The notes beneath the pieces were generated by a model. It saw nothing but the letters and a program-made list of their open reading frames with translations, was not told where the DNA came from and ran no database searches. From Roseicella aerolata (GTDB taxonomy: Bacteria > Pseudomonadota > Alphaproteobacteria > Acetobacterales > Acetobacteraceae): DNA of 42,360 nucleotides. The position numbers and the translations under genes are program-made. Positions 23,878-32,609 of this stretch are shown piece by piece. The stretch covers positions 1 through 42,360 of the forward strand of contig NZ_JAJAQI010000044.1 of NCBI RefSeq assembly GCF_020523605.1. Direction: 5' to 3'. Each line of letters starts with the position of its first letter. The stretch's first letter is position 1.

Positions 23878-24579
23878 ATGAGCACAACCAACCGCCTCAC
23901 CGGCAACGCGATCACCGCCGCGCTCGCCCTCGGCCTCGCGCTCGGCGGCGCAGCGGGCGCCAAGGCGCAGCCCGCCCAGGAGCACGGGGCGCACCATCCC
24001 GGGGGCAGCACGGCGCAAGCGACGCCCGCACCGGCCCCGGTGCCCGGCCCGGCGCAGCAACAGCAGCGCGGCATGCCCGGAATGATGGGCAGCCAGGGCA
24101 TGCCGATGCCGGGCGCGCCTGGTGCCCAGCAGGGTGGCATGCCCGGGATGATGGGCGGCGACATGGGCCGCATGATGGAGATGATGCACCGGATGATGGC
24201 GGCGCGCGGCATGATGGGTGGCCCCGGCGCCATGCGGCACTTCGAGCGCATCGACGCGCACCTCGCCTATGTCCGCACCCTGCTCCGCATCACCGACGCG
24301 CAGGCGCCGCAGTGGAACGCCTTCGCGGACGCCTCGCGGGCCGCGGCGGACAAGCTCCGGCAGGCCCATGCCCAGGCCATGCAGGCGGCCGGGCAGCCCG
24401 CGACGGCACCGGCGCTGCTGGAGCGGCGGATCGCGCTGCTCTCGGCCCAGCTCGAGGCGATGCGCACCTTCGTCGCCGCGGCGCAGCCGCTCTACGCGGC
24501 GCTGTCGGACGAGCAGAAGCGCGCCGCCGATGAGTTCCTGGCGGAGCACCTGCACGACATGCGGAGGCTCGGGCTGTGA
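23878..24579 (+). CDS. Met-rich Spy/CpxP-like (LTxxQ) periplasmic protein
   Basis: A 233-residue exported protein with signal ITAALALGLALGGAAGAKA. The ATG at 23878 has GGAGGAAGTC upstream. A His/Pro segment is followed by a strongly Met-rich segment (RGMPGMMGSQGMPMPG, GGMPGMMGGDMGRMMEMMH, ARGMMGG). A helical domain follows with two LTxxQ-like motifs: LRITDAQAPQWNAFADA and ALSDEQKRAADEFLAEH. CpxP/Spy/ZraP proteins are periplasmic chaperones or metal-stress sensors. The Met-rich part is suited to Cu(I). It overlaps the DUF411 gene by four bases. Confidence 0.85.
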   Translation: MSTTNRLTGNAITAALALGLALGGAAGAKAQPAQEHGAHHPGGSTAQATPAPAPVPGPAQQQQRGMPGMMGSQGMPMPGAPGAQQGGMPGMMGGDMGRMMEMMHRMMAARGMMGGPGAMRHFERIDAHLAYVRTLLRITDAQAPQWNAFADASRAAADKLRQAHAQAMQAAGQPATAPALLERRIALLSAQLEAMRTFVAAAQPLYAALSDEQKRAADEFLAEHLHDMRRLGL

Positions 24580-25040
24580 GCGGCACCGGCGCGCTCCGGA
24601 AGACCGTGACCAGGCGGGGAGCGCTGCTCCTTGCCCTGGCGGTGCCCGGCGCGGTGGCGGCGCAGGCCGCGCCGCTGGTTCGGGTCGAGGTCTGGCAGGA
24701 CCCGACCTGCGGCTGCTGCGAGGGCTGGGTCCGCCACATGCGGGCGGCGGGTTTCGACCTGGCGGTCCGCAAGGTCGCGGACGTCCGGCCGATGAAGGCG
24801 GCCAACGGCGTACCCGAGGCGCTGTGGTCCTGCCACACCGCCATGGTGGACGGCTATGTCGTCGAGGGTCACGTCCCCGCCGCCGACCTGCGGCGGCTGC
24901 TGGCCGAGCGGCCGCAGGCGCGCGGGCTGTCCGCCCCCGGCATGCCGCCCTCGTCGTCCGGCATGGACATCCCCGGCACGCCGTACGAGGTCGTCCTGTT
25001 CGGCACGCCCGGCGGCGAGCGGACCTGGGCGCGGCACTGA
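24576..25040 (+). CDS. DUF411 metal-binding protein
   Basis: A 154-residue DUF411 protein, a family found with copper resistance genes. The GTG at 24576 overlaps the preceding stop (GTGA). The signal (RRGALLLALAVPGAVAAQA) has paired arginines. The core is VEVWQDPTCGCCEGWVRHMRAAGF with a CGCC site, then LWSCHTAMVDGYVVEGHVPAADLRRLLAERP, then PGMP..SGMDIPGTPYEVVLF. The thioredoxin-like fold with CxCC and SCHT suggests thiol metal binding. A degraded copy lies at 31686-32145 with the CGCC site lost. Confidence 0.92.
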   Translation: MSGTGALRKTVTRRGALLLALAVPGAVAAQAAPLVRVEVWQDPTCGCCEGWVRHMRAAGFDLAVRKVADVRPMKAANGVPEALWSCHTAMVDGYVVEGHVPAADLRRLLAERPQARGLSAPGMPPSSSGMDIPGTPYEVVLFGTPGGERTWARH

Positions 25041-25094
25041 CGACACCCCGCCGAGGCGCGCAGCCCCGGCGGGGATCTCCGGAGGAGATGTGAG

Positions 25095-25349
25095 ATGGAC
25101 AGCCAAGTCCCGGTGCCCTGGTGGCGGACCCGCGGCGGCGTTGCCGCCATTGGCTTCGGCCTCGTCGTCGCGTTCTTCGTGCTGCGGGAGCACTACGAGC
25201 ACGCCCTCGGCCTGCTGCCCTACCTGCTGCTGCTCGCCTGCCCGCTGATGCACCTGCTGATGCCGCACGGGCACGGGGGGCACCACGGGCATGGGGACGC
25301 CCGGTCGGACCCCAGCGATGCCCCCACAGGCCGGTCCGCACCCGGGTGA
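25095..25349 (+). CDS. DUF2933 small membrane protein with His-rich tail
   Basis: An 84-residue protein. GGAGGAGATGTGAG precedes the ATG. Two hydrophobic spans (VAAIGFGLVVAFFVL and ALGLLPYLLLLACPLMHLLM) are separated by REHYEH, and the tail is His/Gly-rich (PHGHGGHHGHG). This is the usual DUF2933 layout, common in copper and silver islands next to isoprenylcysteine methyltransferase genes. The function is not known. The last codons are followed by a new GTG-initiated frame with no clear identity. Confidence 0.85.
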   Translation: MDSQVPVPWWRTRGGVAAIGFGLVVAFFVLREHYEHALGLLPYLLLLACPLMHLLMPHGHGGHHGHGDARSDPSDAPTGRSAPG

Positions 25350-25623
25350 CGGGCGCGCGCGGGAGCGGCGTCGTGTTTCCGAGTTGGCTCGCCGTGGTCA
25401 GGCGTTACTTGGCCGCGGCCGCCCTCGGACCCTCCGCCCGCGAGGCCGAGCGCAGCTGCTCCTCGGGGCTGGGGCAGGACGAGCCACGGCGCACGCAGGG
25501 CACAGGGGTCCGGCGTCAGCATGAGCCGCGCCCGAAACTTCGGCATGGCAATTGCATTGCCTGCATTGCCGCACCCGGCGGCATGGCCGCCGTGATCACC
25601 GGCACCGGAAGGAGGAGTACCGC

Positions 25624-25929
25624 ATGACCAGACTGCAAAGGGGCACCGGGCTGAGCCTGTCGCTGCTGCTGGCCGCAGGCCTTGCCGCCTGCGCGCCGCA
25701 GCAGCGGGCCACGCCCGCGGCGGCCTCGGCGCCCGGCGCGACCGGCACCGCGACGGCCACCCCGGCTCCGGGGGACCATCCGGCATGGATGGCGCACTGC
25801 GCGGAGATGCGGCAGCAGATCCGGCAGGGCGTGCAGATCTCGCCTGACATGCAGCGGATGGCGACCTACTGCCAGCACATGGACCACGCCATGGGCGCCC
25901 AGCGCGGCCGCTCCGGCCCGTATCCGTAG
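25624..25929 (+). CDS. small lipoprotein with Met/His/Cys motif
   Basis: A 101-residue lipoprotein. AAGGAGGAG gives a strong start at 25624. The signal LSLLLAAGLAAC has lipobox LAAC. After an Ala/Thr/Pro linker comes a compact helical part: HPAWMAHCAEMRQQIRQG, DMQRMATYCQHMDHAMG. Two Cys, four His and five Met within about 45 residues suggest metal binding. Unnamed small lipoproteins of this kind occur in copper islands. It is the last intact copper-type gene of the plus-strand run. Confidence 0.72.
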   Translation: MTRLQRGTGLSLSLLLAAGLAACAPQQRATPAAASAPGATGTATATPAPGDHPAWMAHCAEMRQQIRQGVQISPDMQRMATYCQHMDHAMGAQRGRSGPYP

Positions 25930-26010
25930 GCCGGTTCCAACGCGGCGTTGGGCCGTGCCGTGCTCGCCCCAGGTCGGTGACGGGAACGCGCGCCCAGACC
26001 ATGGGGCCAC

Positions 26011-26225
26011 CGCTTCGAGATGCTCATGTCAGGGTACAAGGTCGTGACCTCGCGCATGGTGGAGGGTGCCAACCCTCCTCCCCTCCTGGCGGCCGATGAG
26101 GGGAACGGCGTGTACCGCGTCCACTCGGAGCCGCGATGCAGGGAGACCGGCAGGCCACCCTGACCGCACGGGTCCCCGGCGGGGTGCCGCCCGTCTGTGG
26201 CACCTTCCCGATCGGGGTCCAGTAG
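26011..26225 (+). pseudogene. remnant of a YtkA-like gene
   Basis: The frame from 26011 reads RFEMLMSGYKV and then MVEGANPPPLLAADEGNGVYRVH, which matches the intact protein at 4282-4767 (YRFELLSQ, MGEGPNPPPTPAADEGNGVYRVH). It then runs out of frame to TGRPP and a stop. The C-terminal part resumes in another frame as ATLTARVPGGVPPVCGTFPIGVQ, which aligns with LTLVARVPGEAAPVRSELQVRVQ, and ends in TAG at 26223. The signal peptide and about half of the N-terminal part are missing, so the gene is dead. Confidence 0.75.
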
Positions 26226-27118
26226 CCCGAGGCGCCTCCGGAGCCGCTCCCGCGCCGTCACCGCTGGTTTGCGACAAAAAATTTCCAGGAGGCGCGCCGC
26301 GCCGGGAAACGATGGCGCCTGCTCCCGTCGGCATCTAAGCGTTTGGCGGCGATCCCGCGGCCACGCCAAGAAATGCCCGGCGAGGAGCAACCATGCGCGA
26401 CCATGACGCCCCCGCCCCCGCACTGACGCCACGGCGTCGTATGCTGCCGTCCGCGACGCCATTGCGGAGGCGCAGGTGAGGCCCCGCGGCGTGGTCATCC
26501 GGCACCTGATTGGCGGCCACCATGGCGCCGGGGACGTTCCCCAGGGCTTAACCACGCGCGCTGGAGCGTGCCGAAGAGGTGAGCGAGCCGGAGTGGGTCC
26601 ATGGCTGGCTCGGGGGCGCGCTGGCCTCGACGCTCGCCGACCACGGGCGCGAAGTTGCGCGCCGAAGCGAGTGCCTGGAGGATCCGCATCACGTCACGGG
26701 GACAACACTGGCTGCGCCGGAACCAAACCCGCGCCATGGACATGCGACCGCGTCGAGCCCTTGCTGCACGCGATGCGGTCCGACCGGGCCGCCTTACTCG
26801 CCGTCCGGATCCCGGCAACGAGCCGAGGGGGAGTACGGCAGCGGAACCTGGCGTCCTGCCGAACGGGCGGTATGTGCGGCACCACCGCGCGCGGCGTGCG
26901 CTGGCAACGCCGCTGCTTGCCGCCAGCGTCACCTGCCCGACAGAGAGCTTCCTACATTGCGCCTGCCCGAAGCCGCCAGCGCTGGATCAGGCGCGGAGCA
27001 TCCGGGCGAGGTGGGCGGCTACCCGAACCCAGGTGGCCCGGGGCGAAGCAAAGGTCAGCATGCCGGGACCGTGTGTATCCAGGCCGAGAAGCGGGCCGCA
27101 TGCCCATCGGATGGCGAA
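26226..27118. other. gene-poor stretch, nothing recognised
   Basis: Long Arg-rich frames cross this segment on both strands, but none has a signal, motif or convincing start. A short frame at 26394 (MRDHDAPAPALT) and a shifted one reading SYAAVRDAIAEAQVRPRGVVI look protein-like and may be a broken small gene. The AAAAAATTT run at 26276 is unusual for this GC-rich DNA. The stretch separates the copper island from the mosaic region. Confidence 0.45.
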
Positions 27119-28648
27119 ATGCTCAAGCCTTTGGTTAGTGACCTGCGGTCGGCGCGGGCCTGGCGCTGGCCTCTCCTGGCTCTCGTCGGCGTTTTCTTCC
27201 TGCTGGATGTCAAGCCCGGACAGCCCTGGGACGGCGACGGAGAGCTTTTCATCCTCAACGCCCTGAACGTCATCCATGGCCAGAGCTACTCCTCCACCGG
27301 CTACGTGGTGAATCCGACCAACGCCATCCACCCCGCGACCTACCCTCCGGGTTTGCCGCTCCTCCTGGCCCCAGTGATCGACCTGTTCGGAGTCGATTAC
27401 GTCGCGATGAAGACGATCATCGCTGCCTGCTACGTGATCACGCTCGTTGTGGTGGCAGGTTTTGCTGCTTCAAGGCTGAACGAGGTCTGGGCCCTTGCCC
27501 TGGTTGCGGTCCTTGGCCTGAACCCCTTCGTCTGGCAGTTCAAGAACGTCCTCTTCTCCGAATTCGCCTTCATGATGTTCGCCTATGTCGGACTCTTCGC
27601 CTTCGACCATCTGGACTCAGGAGCCGACAGCGAACCGGCCCGTCGGCCCGCTTCCTGGCTTTGGGCCGTGGCGAGCGGGCTGGCACTTGGCGCGGCCTAC
27701 GAGGTGCGTGCGATCGGCGTGGTGCTCCTCGCCGCCGTGGCCGCGATCTGCGTCCTGCGATTCTCCCGACTGCGCCACTACGGCCTCGTCGTCCTGCTGC
27801 TGGCGGCAGCGGAGATCGGCCTGGTCAGCTGGATGTTTCCGGCCGACCTGGGGACATACGTATCCTACTTTGGGGGGCCGTCCGGCGACACGGTCGCCAC
27901 GATCGTCCGCAGGCTCATCGAGTCCTCCAGGGCCTACGCTGGCGGCGTGGCGGAACTTCTCCGCGGTGGCCGCGGGCGTTGGGATCCCATCCAGTTCGCG
28001 GCCGTCGGCGCGGTGCTGGCCTCGTCCGCCTTCGGCTTGGTGCAGGCGCTGCGGCGGTGGCTGACGGTGTTCGAGGCCTTCCTGCTGCTCTACGTCGGCG
28101 CGCTGCTGCTCTATCCCGTTTCCTTGGAGCCTGCCCGCTACGCACTGCCGGTCTTGCCGCTGATCATGTTCTACTCCCTCCTCGGCGTGCAGGAGTGGAA
28201 CCGGCCACGGCTCGGCCTCGCCTTCAAGGCGGCGGCGGTCGCTGTGACCGTGGCGCTACTTTACATGCCCCAGTTCCCGGAGCGGAGCCTCGAATACGCG
28301 GCATCGGTGGACGATCCCGAAGCCATGGAGCTCTTCCGGGAGATACGGAACCGCGTGCCGCCCGATGCACTGGTGCTCGGCTCCAAGCCGACCGTCATCG
28401 TGCTCTACGGCCACCGGCGAGCGACCAATCCCCCGACGGGTCCGACGGAGGACGAGTTCTGGCATTTCGTCCGGCAAAGCAGGGCAAGCTGGATCGTGGA
28501 GGCGAAGGCACCGATCTACGACGAAGACCTGGCGGAGATCCTGCCGCGGCTGCGAGACCAACTGGAGCGGGTGTTCGAGAACCGGCTGTTCGCGCTGTAT
28601 CGCATCCAGGACGGTGTCCAAGGCCAGGGCGGGACGATGTCGCCCTGA
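27119..28648 (+). CDS. GT39/ArnT-like polytopic membrane glycosyltransferase
   Basis: A 509-residue membrane protein. I chose the ATG at 27119 because the upstream in-frame extension is Arg-rich shadow. About ten hydrophobic segments are visible: WPLLALVGVFFLLDV, MKTIIAACYVITLVVVAGFA, VWALALVAVLGLNPFVWQFK, FEAFLLLYVGALLLYP. The first periplasmic loop has GDGELFILNALNVIHGQ and NAIHPATYPPGLPLLLAPV, the layout of GT-C transferases using polyprenyl-phosphate sugars. A soluble C-terminal part follows (MELFREIRNRVPPDALVLG). The substrate is unknown. It shows more varied codon use than the neighbouring copper genes and lies among pseudogenes, suggesting separate acquisition. Confidence 0.75.
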   Translation: MLKPLVSDLRSARAWRWPLLALVGVFFLLDVKPGQPWDGDGELFILNALNVIHGQSYSSTGYVVNPTNAIHPATYPPGLPLLLAPVIDLFGVDYVAMKTIIAACYVITLVVVAGFAASRLNEVWALALVAVLGLNPFVWQFKNVLFSEFAFMMFAYVGLFAFDHLDSGADSEPARRPASWLWAVASGLALGAAYEVRAIGVVLLAAVAAICVLRFSRLRHYGLVVLLLAAAEIGLVSWMFPADLGTYVSYFGGPSGDTVATIVRRLIESSRAYAGGVAELLRGGRGRWDPIQFAAVGAVLASSAFGLVQALRRWLTVFEAFLLLYVGALLLYPVSLEPARYALPVLPLIMFYSLLGVQEWNRPRLGLAFKAAAVAVTVALLYMPQFPERSLEYAASVDDPEAMELFREIRNRVPPDALVLGSKPTVIVLYGHRRATNPPTGPTEDEFWHFVRQSRASWIVEAKAPIYDEDLAEILPRLRDQLERVFENRLFALYRIQDGVQGQGGTMSP

Positions 28649-28765
28649 GACGCGGCCGGGATGCAACACAACCCGCGCCGGACCCACTGCAACCATCCAG
28701 ATGTGCCCCTGGCCCCGGAAGTGCCGCCCACCCCGCCGGGGCGGAGGGTGCGGCGGAGCGGACCC

Positions 28766-29179
28766 ATGCACCGTACGACGCCCAAGGAAGTGGCGCGGGT
28801 GCTGCACCTCCACTCGGTGCACGATCCCTACCTCCTGGTCTTTGGCCCGGAGAACCTGGACGCCCCGGGCCTGTACGTGTTGCGGATCATGCTCGCCGTG
28901 CCCGAGGACAAGGCCACCGACCACCAATGGACAGCCAGCTCACTGGAGCGGGTGCGAGCGATGCTCCCACCGGGTCTTGTCCTCTGGCCGAGGGCGCGCA
29001 CATTCGAGATGATAGGAGCAGACGCAATAACAACATCGAGATGGATCCCCTTCCCCGGGTTCTGTCCGTGGACGATGGAATGGCCATGCACACCCACTCG
29101 ACGGCGGCCTGGCGCCACCCCCACACCTTCGGTCAGGACCGGCCCCGCGACGCCGAGCGGCGCACCCTGCTCGTGCTGA
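28766..29179 (+). CDS. hypothetical protein, C-terminus uncertain
   Basis: A frame of up to 137 residues. From the ATG at 28766 it reads MHRTTPKEVARVLHLHSVHD, YLLVFGPENLDAPGLYVLRIMLAVPEDKA and SSLERVRAMLPPGLVLWPRA, which has normal protein composition. Beyond about 29010 the composition changes (TTSRWIPFPGF, then Pro/Arg-rich) and the frame overlaps the efflux gene that follows, so a frameshift near 29000 is likely and the true end is not clear. I do not recognise a family. The RxMLAVPEDKATD..W part may be a small globular domain. Confidence 0.45.
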   Translation: MHRTTPKEVARVLHLHSVHDPYLLVFGPENLDAPGLYVLRIMLAVPEDKATDHQWTASSLERVRAMLPPGLVLWPRARTFEMIGADAITTSRWIPFPGFCPWTMEWPCTPTRRRPGATPTPSVRTGPATPSGAPCSC

Positions 29180-30078
29180 CCCTCACGGCCGCCACGATGG
29201 TGGTGGAGGTCGCCGCCGGGCTGGCCTTCGGCTCCGTCGCCCTGCTCGCGGACGGACTGCACATGGGCTCGCACACGACGGCGCTTGGCATCAACGCCTT
29301 TGCCTACATCTACGCCCGGCGCCACGCTGCCGACCCTCGCTTCACCTTCGGCACGGGCAAGGTCAACGCCCTCGGGGGCTACACGGGCGCCGTCCTGCTC
29401 GCCGCCTTCGCGCTGGCGATGGTGTGGGAGAGCGTGACCCGGCTGCTCGCCCCGGTGGAGATCGCCTTCGGGTGGGCCATCGCGGTCGCGGTGGTCGGCC
29501 TCGCCGTCAACGCGGTCTCGGTCCTGCTCCTCGGCGTCCATGACCACGGCCATGCGCGCGATGGCCACCACCACCATGAGTACGACGACGACGATGACGG
29601 CGACGATCACCATGATCGCCAGCACGCGCACGGCGACCTCAACCTGCGCTCTGCCTACCTGCACGTCCTTGCCGACGCCCTGACCTCGGTGCTGGCCATC
29701 GCGGCGCTGCTGGCGGGCAAGTTCCTCGGGGCGTGGTGGATGGACCCCGTCATGGGCATCCTCGGCGCGGTGCTCGTGACCCGGTGGTCCTGGGGCTTGC
29801 TACGGGACACCAGCCGCCTGCTGCTCGACCACCAGGCGCCCAGGCCGATCCAGCGGGCCGTGCGCGAGGCCATCGAGGATGTGGCCGACAACCGGCTGTA
29901 CGACCTGCACATCTGGTCGGTGGCGCCCGGCGCCTACGCCGCCGTCCTGGGGGTGGTCACCCATGCGCCGCGACCGCCCGAGCACTACAAGGCCCTGATC
30001 CCGGAGGATCTCGGCATCGTCCACGTCACGGTCGAGGTGCAGGAGTGCGACGAGACACCCGTGCGGCCAGCCGCCTGA
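29041..30078 (+). CDS. dmeF: DmeF-like cation diffusion facilitator
   Basis: A protein of 345 residues from the ATG at 29041; ATGs at 29080 and 29086 are equally likely and would begin at MHTHSTAAWRHPHTFGQD, as in DmeF. Six membrane spans are visible with the metal sites ALLADGLHMGSH in helix 2 and YLHVLADALTSV in helix 5. FTFGTGKVNALGGYTGAVLLA is the DmeF-type cytoplasmic loop. Between helices 4 and 5 lies a long His/Asp-rich loop (HDHGHARDGHHHHEYD, then an Asp run, then HHDRQHAHGD). The C-terminal domain has DLHIWSVAPGAYAAVLGVV. The family exports Co, Ni or Zn in exchange for protons. No DmeR/RcnR-like repressor gene is nearby. Confidence 0.9.
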   Translation: MDPLPRVLSVDDGMAMHTHSTAAWRHPHTFGQDRPRDAERRTLLVLTLTAATMVVEVAAGLAFGSVALLADGLHMGSHTTALGINAFAYIYARRHAADPRFTFGTGKVNALGGYTGAVLLAAFALAMVWESVTRLLAPVEIAFGWAIAVAVVGLAVNAVSVLLLGVHDHGHARDGHHHHEYDDDDDGDDHHDRQHAHGDLNLRSAYLHVLADALTSVLAIAALLAGKFLGAWWMDPVMGILGAVLVTRWSWGLLRDTSRLLLDHQAPRPIQRAVREAIEDVADNRLYDLHIWSVAPGAYAAVLGVVTHAPRPPEHYKALIPEDLGIVHVTVEVQECDETPVRPAA

Positions 30079-30153
30079 CCGGCCGGGCATGTCCGCGTGG
30101 CCGCGGCGGCCTCCCGCGCCACCGCCGCTCGCGGGGTTCCCCCGGCCGCACGC

Positions 30154-31470
30154 CTAGACCAGTGACCGCGAGATGGCCTGGATGGGCTTCATGCCGTGGC
30201 CGAACCTGGCGATGGTCTCGCGGTTCGCCTTGAGCTCGCCGTAGGGCAGGTAGCGCACCTTGAGGTCGGCCACGCGGCTGAAGGCGGGCCGCGTCAGCTG
30301 CTCGCGCACCTCGCCCTCGCGGCCGTCCGGCGCGACGAGAAACATGCCCTCCAGCGCGTGGGCCTCAGACCCAAGTGCCAGGTCGAGCATGCGGACGATG
30401 CCGGAGTAGATGGAGGTGGTGTGCTCCACCTCGTACGCCGCCACGATCCGGTTCGAATCCTTGTCGAGCCACAGCACGTCGATCAGCCGGACGGCGTCCG
30501 CGCCCGCGCCGGTGTCGAAGCCCGGCAGGGCGGCGAGGCAGCCGTCGCCCAGCTTGCCGCCGCCGAGCGGACGGCTGCGGTCGTTCGCTGCGACCCAGAC
30601 GTCGTAGCCGAGCGACAGGCCGAGGTCGCGCAGCCAGCCCTGCACCTCGGTGTGGGTGTGATCGGACTCCCTCGCCTCGGCCAGCGCCTTGGCGGCCCTT
30701 GCGCCCTCGTCGCGCACGCGGGCGAGGTCCGCCTCCCAGGCGGCCCGGGCAGCGGCGTCGTCCTCGCGGGGCGGCGCCGGGTAGCAGCCGCTGCCGAGGT
30801 CGAACAGCAGGCCGCCGATGGCGCCGAGGTCGTTCGAGAGCAGGCCGCGGTGCTTGGCGTTCAGGGCGAGGATTCCCTGGCGCATGGCCAGGTACTCGTC
30901 CCAGCGGCCGAGCTTCACCTTCGCGCCGGTCAGGGCGTTGTAGCCGTTGACGATGGCCGTGTTGAACGGCGGCACGATGGTCGGGTGGAGGAAGTAGAGC
31001 AGGTTCGCCACAGCCGGGCCTAGGCCCTTGATGGCCTTGGCGTCGATCTCGCGGATGGCGGCGACGACCTGCTGCTCGGTGGTGCAGCAGACGCAAGCGT
31101 CGAGCAGGCGGCCGAAGGCGCGCTGGTTGTCCAGGTTCTCGTAGATGTCCGGGATTCGCAGCTTGGGCTTCCAGAGAAAGGCGTGGTCGGCGCCCTTGAA
31201 GATCTGGCGCTGCTCCGCGATGGAGTGGACCACCGTCTCCAGCGAGGAGCCGCGGTAGGCGACGCCGAAGGTGCCCGCCTTGATCTCGGCGACCACCTGC
31301 TGGATGCCCCGGCGGATGGAGCGGAAGTTCTTGACCCGCTCCTCCCAGAGGAACCAGGTCCGATAGGTGCCGCCGGGGTCGTCCCGCCAGCGGTGCAGCA
31401 GGGCGGTCATCGGGTCGAGCGAGCTCGGCCCGATTCCCCCACGGGCCGGTAGGGCTGTCGAGGTCTGCAT
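30154..31470 (-). CDS. endonuclease-like protein with HhH segment (putative restriction factor)
   Basis: A 438-residue protein. The ATG at 31470 has AGGA upstream. The N-terminal half reads RSIRRGIQQVVAEIKAG and LRIPDIYENLDNQRAFGRLL, with a helix-hairpin-helix-like segment IDAKAIKGLGPAVANLLYFLHP near residues 125-150. The C-terminal half has a nuclease-like core: RLIDVLWLDKD, then IVAAYEVEHTTSIYSGIVRMLDLAL. E347-V-E349 follows a strand as in PD-(D/E)XK enzymes, although Lys is replaced by Glu. I recall similar EVEH-TTSIYSG proteins annotated as restriction endonuclease-like. No methyltransferase gene lies next to it. The function is inferred. Confidence 0.65.
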   Translation of the reverse strand: MQTSTALPARGGIGPSSLDPMTALLHRWRDDPGGTYRTWFLWEERVKNFRSIRRGIQQVVAEIKAGTFGVAYRGSSLETVVHSIAEQRQIFKGADHAFLWKPKLRIPDIYENLDNQRAFGRLLDACVCCTTEQQVVAAIREIDAKAIKGLGPAVANLLYFLHPTIVPPFNTAIVNGYNALTGAKVKLGRWDEYLAMRQGILALNAKHRGLLSNDLGAIGGLLFDLGSGCYPAPPREDDAAARAAWEADLARVRDEGARAAKALAEARESDHTHTEVQGWLRDLGLSLGYDVWVAANDRSRPLGGGKLGDGCLAALPGFDTGAGADAVRLIDVLWLDKDSNRIVAAYEVEHTTSIYSGIVRMLDLALGSEAHALEGMFLVAPDGREGEVREQLTRPAFSRVADLKVRYLPYGELKANRETIARFGHGMKPIQAISRSLV

Positions 31471-31685
31471 GTCGTGGTCCTGAGGGCACCGGGTTCGGTT
31501 CTTGCTCTCGCCGGAGATGATGAAGCGCCTCGTGGTTCGCCCGCGAGGCGGCCGCCACTCTGCGTAGCCGACGCGCCACGGATTTGCGAGGGTACGGATG
31601 CCGCCATGTCCGTGGGCGTCGGCCAGGCCCAGGCGTGATGCAGGGCAATCCGACCCGCCAAAGGCTCGGAATGGGAAGACACGGG

Positions 31686-32145
31686 GTGAACCGACGGTTC
31701 TTCCTGAAGGCGGTGGTCGCCACCGGTGTCGCTCGCGGTGCCTCGCCCAGCCCGCCGCCCGGCGGTTGCTGCGCGTCTGGCGTGACCCGAAAGCGGCTAC
31801 TGCACCGGCCGGATCGAGCACATGCGCGCCGCCCGGTTCCGCGTTGAGGACAATCTTGTGGCCTCGGTGGCGCCCGCGCGCCGCATGCTCGGCATTCCGC
31901 CCGACCTGCTCTCCTGCCACGCGGCCTTGTCGAGGGCTACGCGCTGGAGGGGCACGTGCCCGCCGAGGCGGTGCCGCGCCTGCTGGCCGAGCGCCCGGCT
32001 GGCGTGCGCGGCCTCGCCGTGCCCGCCGTGCCGACGGGGTCGCCGGGAATGGAGGTGCCGGGCCAGCCGGACGACGACTATGACGTCGTCGCCTTCGGCG
32101 AGGGCGAGGGGCGCCGCGTCTACATGCGCTTCCGGGCAGCCGGGC
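31686..32145 (+). pseudogene. frameshifted DUF411 remnant
   Basis: The pieces of a DUF411 protein are visible in three frames. The start is a GTG at 31686 (NRRFFLKAVVATGVARG, a Tat-like signal). VWRDPK, then GYCTGRIEHMRAARFRVEDN and VAPARRMLGIPPDLLSCHAAL follow in other frames. After about 31925 it resumes as VEGYALEGHVPAEAVPRLLAERP, PTGSPGMEVPGQ, DYDVVAFGEGEGRRVYMRF. The order matches the intact gene at 24576-25040. The metal site CGCC has become GYCTG. At least two frameshifts are needed, so it is a dead copy. Confidence 0.8.
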
Positions 32146-32165
32146 GGGGTGACGCCGCCCAGCCC

Positions 32166-32477
32166 TCAGCGGCCGTGGATGTCGCCCAGGGCCATGGCGA
32201 GGTGGCGCGAGCCGGTGGCCATGATGCCGATGAAGCCGAAGCTCCGGATGATTGCCGCATGCCGCGGGTCAGCGGGGGTGACGGTCAGCGTGACCCCGTT
32301 CGGCAGGTCCGCTGCCCTCACCCGCCAGCCGTCCCGGCCGTCAGTGGCCGTGGAACTGCCATGACGGCGGCGAGCCCGAGGCCGTGGAGGATCGGCCAGG
32401 GCCGCGGCCTCGGCTTTGGCCCGCTGTCGGCGGGCCGCCCTCCAAGGAAATGGGCTCCGTGACGGAAATGCGGTCAT
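32166..32477 (-). pseudogene. probable broken small secreted protein gene
   Basis: On the minus strand the frame ending at 32166 reads DGWRVRAADLPNGVTLTVTP, ADPRHAAIIRSFGFIGIMATG, SRHLAMALGDIHG, with good protein composition. The expected signal peptide is in a different frame just upstream (ILHGLGLAAVMAVPRPLTA), so one frameshift near 32350 seems to separate it from the body. I recall small exported proteins with GF.G.MA.G..H..HH..A endings beside metal genes, but cannot name the family. Confidence 0.5.
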
Positions 32478-32609
32478 GATTGGTACCGCGATGGAGGTCG
32501 TGGCCCGGGCCGGGCGCCTGGCGCTCGATCCCGGACCTTGCGGCCTCGCTCGCCCGCATCAGCACCCCACGAAGGAAGCGTGGGCGGAAGCCCAGCCGGA
32601 GGGACGGAC

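Noticed and set aside
25046-25077. CCCCGCCG / CGGCGGGG inverted repeat after the DUF411 gene
   Set aside because: Stem without a T-tract and followed at once by the DUF2933 ribosome binding site; not convincing as a terminator.
25350-25500. GTG-initiated frame after DUF2933 reading FPSWLAVVRRYLAAAALG
   Set aside because: Could be the start of a lost membrane protein, but the following residues are Arg/Ser-rich and no family match can be made; too weak to list as a gene.
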